This document shows positions 62,898 to 64,000 of a stretch of 64,000 nt of DNA, in pieces. A program made the position numbers and the translations under genes. Source of the DNA: Streptomyces sp. NBC_00236 (GTDB lineage Bacteria > Actinomycetota > Actinomycetes > Streptomycetales > Streptomycetaceae); assembly GCF_036195045.1 (NCBI RefSeq), contig NZ_CP108100.1, forward strand, positions 1,860,001 through 1,924,000. Reading direction: 5' to 3'. Each line of letters begins with the position of its first letter. Within the stretch, counting starts at the first letter, position 1. Under the pieces are notes generated by a model. That model worked only from the letters and a program-made list of their open reading frames with translations, was not told the DNA's origin and searched no databases.

Positions 62898-63060
62898 AGC
62901 CCCTCCGAACGGTGCCGGCCCGCACAGCCCTCCGCCCTTCACCTTCCGAGCCCCTCCGAACCACACCGGCCCGGACAAGCCCGCACCGCTCGCCTTCCCA
63001 GCCCCTCCGAACCACACCGGCCCGGAGCCCGCACCGCCCGCCTTCCCAGCCCCTCCGGCG
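62898..63060. repeat. Degenerate tandem repeats around AGCCCCTCCG
   Basis: Four copies of AGCCCCTCCGAAC or variant, spaced about 51, 51 and 48 bases (near 62898, 62949, 63000 and 63048). Each of the first three is followed by GCCGGCCCG or CACCGGCCCGGA and a GCCCGCACCGC stretch. The last copy leads into GGCGATTGAGGA and the 48-bp block. No gene is seen in 62831-63284. Confidence 0.8.
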
Positions 63061-63069
63061 ATTGAGGAG

Positions 63070-63117
63070 CGGGGTCCGGGGCGGAGCCCCGGTTACGGGA
63101 AGGGGCGGGTAGGGGAA
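63070..63117. repeat. 48-bp intergenic block, copy B
   Basis: Base-for-base identical to 39745-39792, again between converging genes and again preceded by GGCG(A)TTGAGGA. CGCGCAGCGGCC follows, as at copy A. Confidence 0.93.
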
Positions 63118-63207
63118 CACGCCCCGCGCAGCGGCCCCAAGCCCCCCCCGCCCTGGCCCCATACCCGCACCCCGCGCCCCGCCCGCCCCGCACTCCGCCC
63201 ACGGCAA

Positions 63208-63244
63208 AGGGCCGGGCCCCGGGGAATCCCCGGGGCCCGGCCCT
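63208..63244 (-). terminator. Terminator after divIVA
   Basis: 17-bp perfect stem AGGGCCGGGCCCCGGGG and complement with an AAT loop, 40 bases past the divIVA stop. Confidence 0.95.
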
Positions 63245-63284
63245 CAGCCTGCCGACGGCTACGCGCTCAGCGAGCGCGACCCGC

Positions 63285-64000
63285 TCAGTTGTCGTCCTCG
63301 TCGATCAGGAACCCGCGCATCGGCGAAGGCGCCTGCTGCATCGGCTGCGGCGCCTGCGGCCGCACCGGCGCCATCGGCTGGGTCATCGCCGGCGACATCT
63401 GCTGCTGGCCGCCGTACGAGGGGCCACCGCCCATGGACGGGTTGCCGCCCATCTGCTGGTTGCCGTGACCGCCGTGGTTGCCGCCCATGGTGTGACCCAT
63501 GGCGCCGGCACCGGCCGGAGCCAGCGAGGGCGACGGCGGCAGCGAAGCGGCAGCCGGCGTCCGCGGCGGAGCCAGCGAGTCGTCGGCCTGGGTCTCCAGC
63601 TGACGCAGCTGGCTCTCCAGGTAGGACTTCAGACGGGTCCGGTACTCGCGCTCGAAGCCACGCAGGTCCTCGACCTTGCGCTCCAGCGTCGCGCGGGCCG
63701 ACTCCAGCGAGCCCATCGCCACGCGGTGCTTCTCCTGCGCGTCCCGCTCCAGCGCGTCCGCCTTGGCACGCGCGTCGCGCTCCAGACCCTCGGCACGGCT
63801 GCGCGCCTCGCCGACGATCTTGTTGGCCTCGGAACGGGCCTCCGCGATCGCCTGGTCGGCGGTCTGCTGCGCCAGGGAGAGGACACGGGCGGCGCTGTCG
63901 CCACCGGGGCCCTGCTGCTGCATCTGCGGCGGCTGCTGCTGCTGCATCTGCTGCATCTGCTGCTGCGGGTTGTGACCGCCCATGGGGCCACCCATCGGTC
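63285..64000 (-). CDS. divIVA: DivIVA polar-growth protein, C-terminal part (cut by window edge)
   Basis: The last 238 codons are present; the conserved N-terminal membrane-binding domain lies off the right edge. What is visible: a Gln/Met/Pro-rich linker (NPQQQMQQMQQQQPP), a long coiled coil (AQQTADQAIAEARSEANKIV through the EREYRTRLKSYLESQLRQLE segment), then a Gly/Met/Pro-rich tail ending PMRGFLIDEDDN. This layout is specific to the large streptomycete DivIVA, which marks hyphal tips and directs polar growth and branching. Position downstream of ileS in converging orientation agrees. Confidence 0.95.
   Translation of the reverse strand, partial: PMGGPMGGHNPQQQMQQMQQQQPPQMQQQGPGGDSAARVLSLAQQTADQAIAEARSEANKIVGEARSRAEGLERDARAKADALERDAQEKHRVAMGSLESARATLERKVEDLRGFEREYRTRLKSYLESQLRQLETQADDSLAPPRTPAAASLPPSPSLAPAGAGAMGHTMGGNHGGHGNQQMGGNPSMGGGPSYGGQQQMSPAMTQPMAPVRPQAPQPMQQAPSPMRGFLIDEDDN

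Overview
This 64 kb window is high-GC actinobacterial DNA and almost certainly comes from a Streptomyces core chromosome. The evidence is extreme third-position G/C, many GTG starts, chains of 1-4 base start/stop overlaps, and a gene order I recall from the S. coelicolor core: gltB - lgt - trpABMC - trpE/hisI - his operon - dnaE - lspA - ileS - divIVA. I see no insertion sequence, prophage, integrase, CRISPR array, rRNA or tRNA. No gene is visibly frameshifted; gltB and divIVA are cut only by the window edges.

Layout. 1-2170: 5' part of gltB (minus), a VIT/CCC1-type transporter (minus), and a 60-bp dyad in the divergent intergenic region. 2290-10157: a tightly coupled plus-strand operon of four ADP-ribosylglycohydrolase paralogues (one with an altered metal site), a ribokinase-type PfkB kinase, a class III CoA-transferase and a CitE/HpcH-type lyase. 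This is the least understood system here. 10237-19426 (minus): lgt, a DsbA-like protein, trpA, trpB, trpM-like, trpC, three small membrane-protein genes, trpE and hisI. 19511-28106: a TIGR03085-type protein, a cation/acetate-type symporter, a PucR/CdaR-type regulator, a 1090-aa LuxR-family (LAL) regulator with an expanded 12-residue repeat, and an alpha/beta hydrolase. 28184-29110: a secreted cutinase/PET-hydrolase-type esterase.

29311-35053 (minus): the histidine operon hisD-hisC-hisB-(55-aa membrane protein)-hisH-priA-RidA-hisF, nearly every junction overlapping. No separate trpF is seen, which fits PriA serving both His and Trp synthesis. 35208-39366: a beta-helix-like membrane protein, a hypothetical protein, a LON-substrate-binding-domain protein and YbaK. 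39483-39792: a 33-bp tandem array ending in a 48-bp block repeated exactly near 63.1 kb. 39815-44484: a membrane protein, an ABC-2 exporter pair, a NYN-domain protein and a 59-aa protein.

44577-56044: dnaE (replicative polymerase alpha subunit), a DUF2252 protein, membrane and thiol-oxidoreductase proteins, a secreted zinc metalloprotease, a dienelactone-hydrolase-like protein, an MscS channel and a CPA1 antiporter. 56179-59104 (minus): DksA/TraR-like protein, lspA, RluA-type pseudouridine synthase and a GNAT acetyltransferase. 59391-62830: an isoleucine T-box leader and ileS, whose signature motif is GAHH instead of HIGH. 63285-64000: the C-terminal part of DivIVA.

How they fit together: Lgt and LspA are the first two enzymes of lipoprotein maturation. 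TrpE, TrpC, TrpB, TrpA and PriA give most of the tryptophan branch (trpD and trpG must lie elsewhere). HisI, D, C, B, H, F and PriA give most of histidine synthesis. All functions are read from sequence motifs and remembered family features; no database search was possible.
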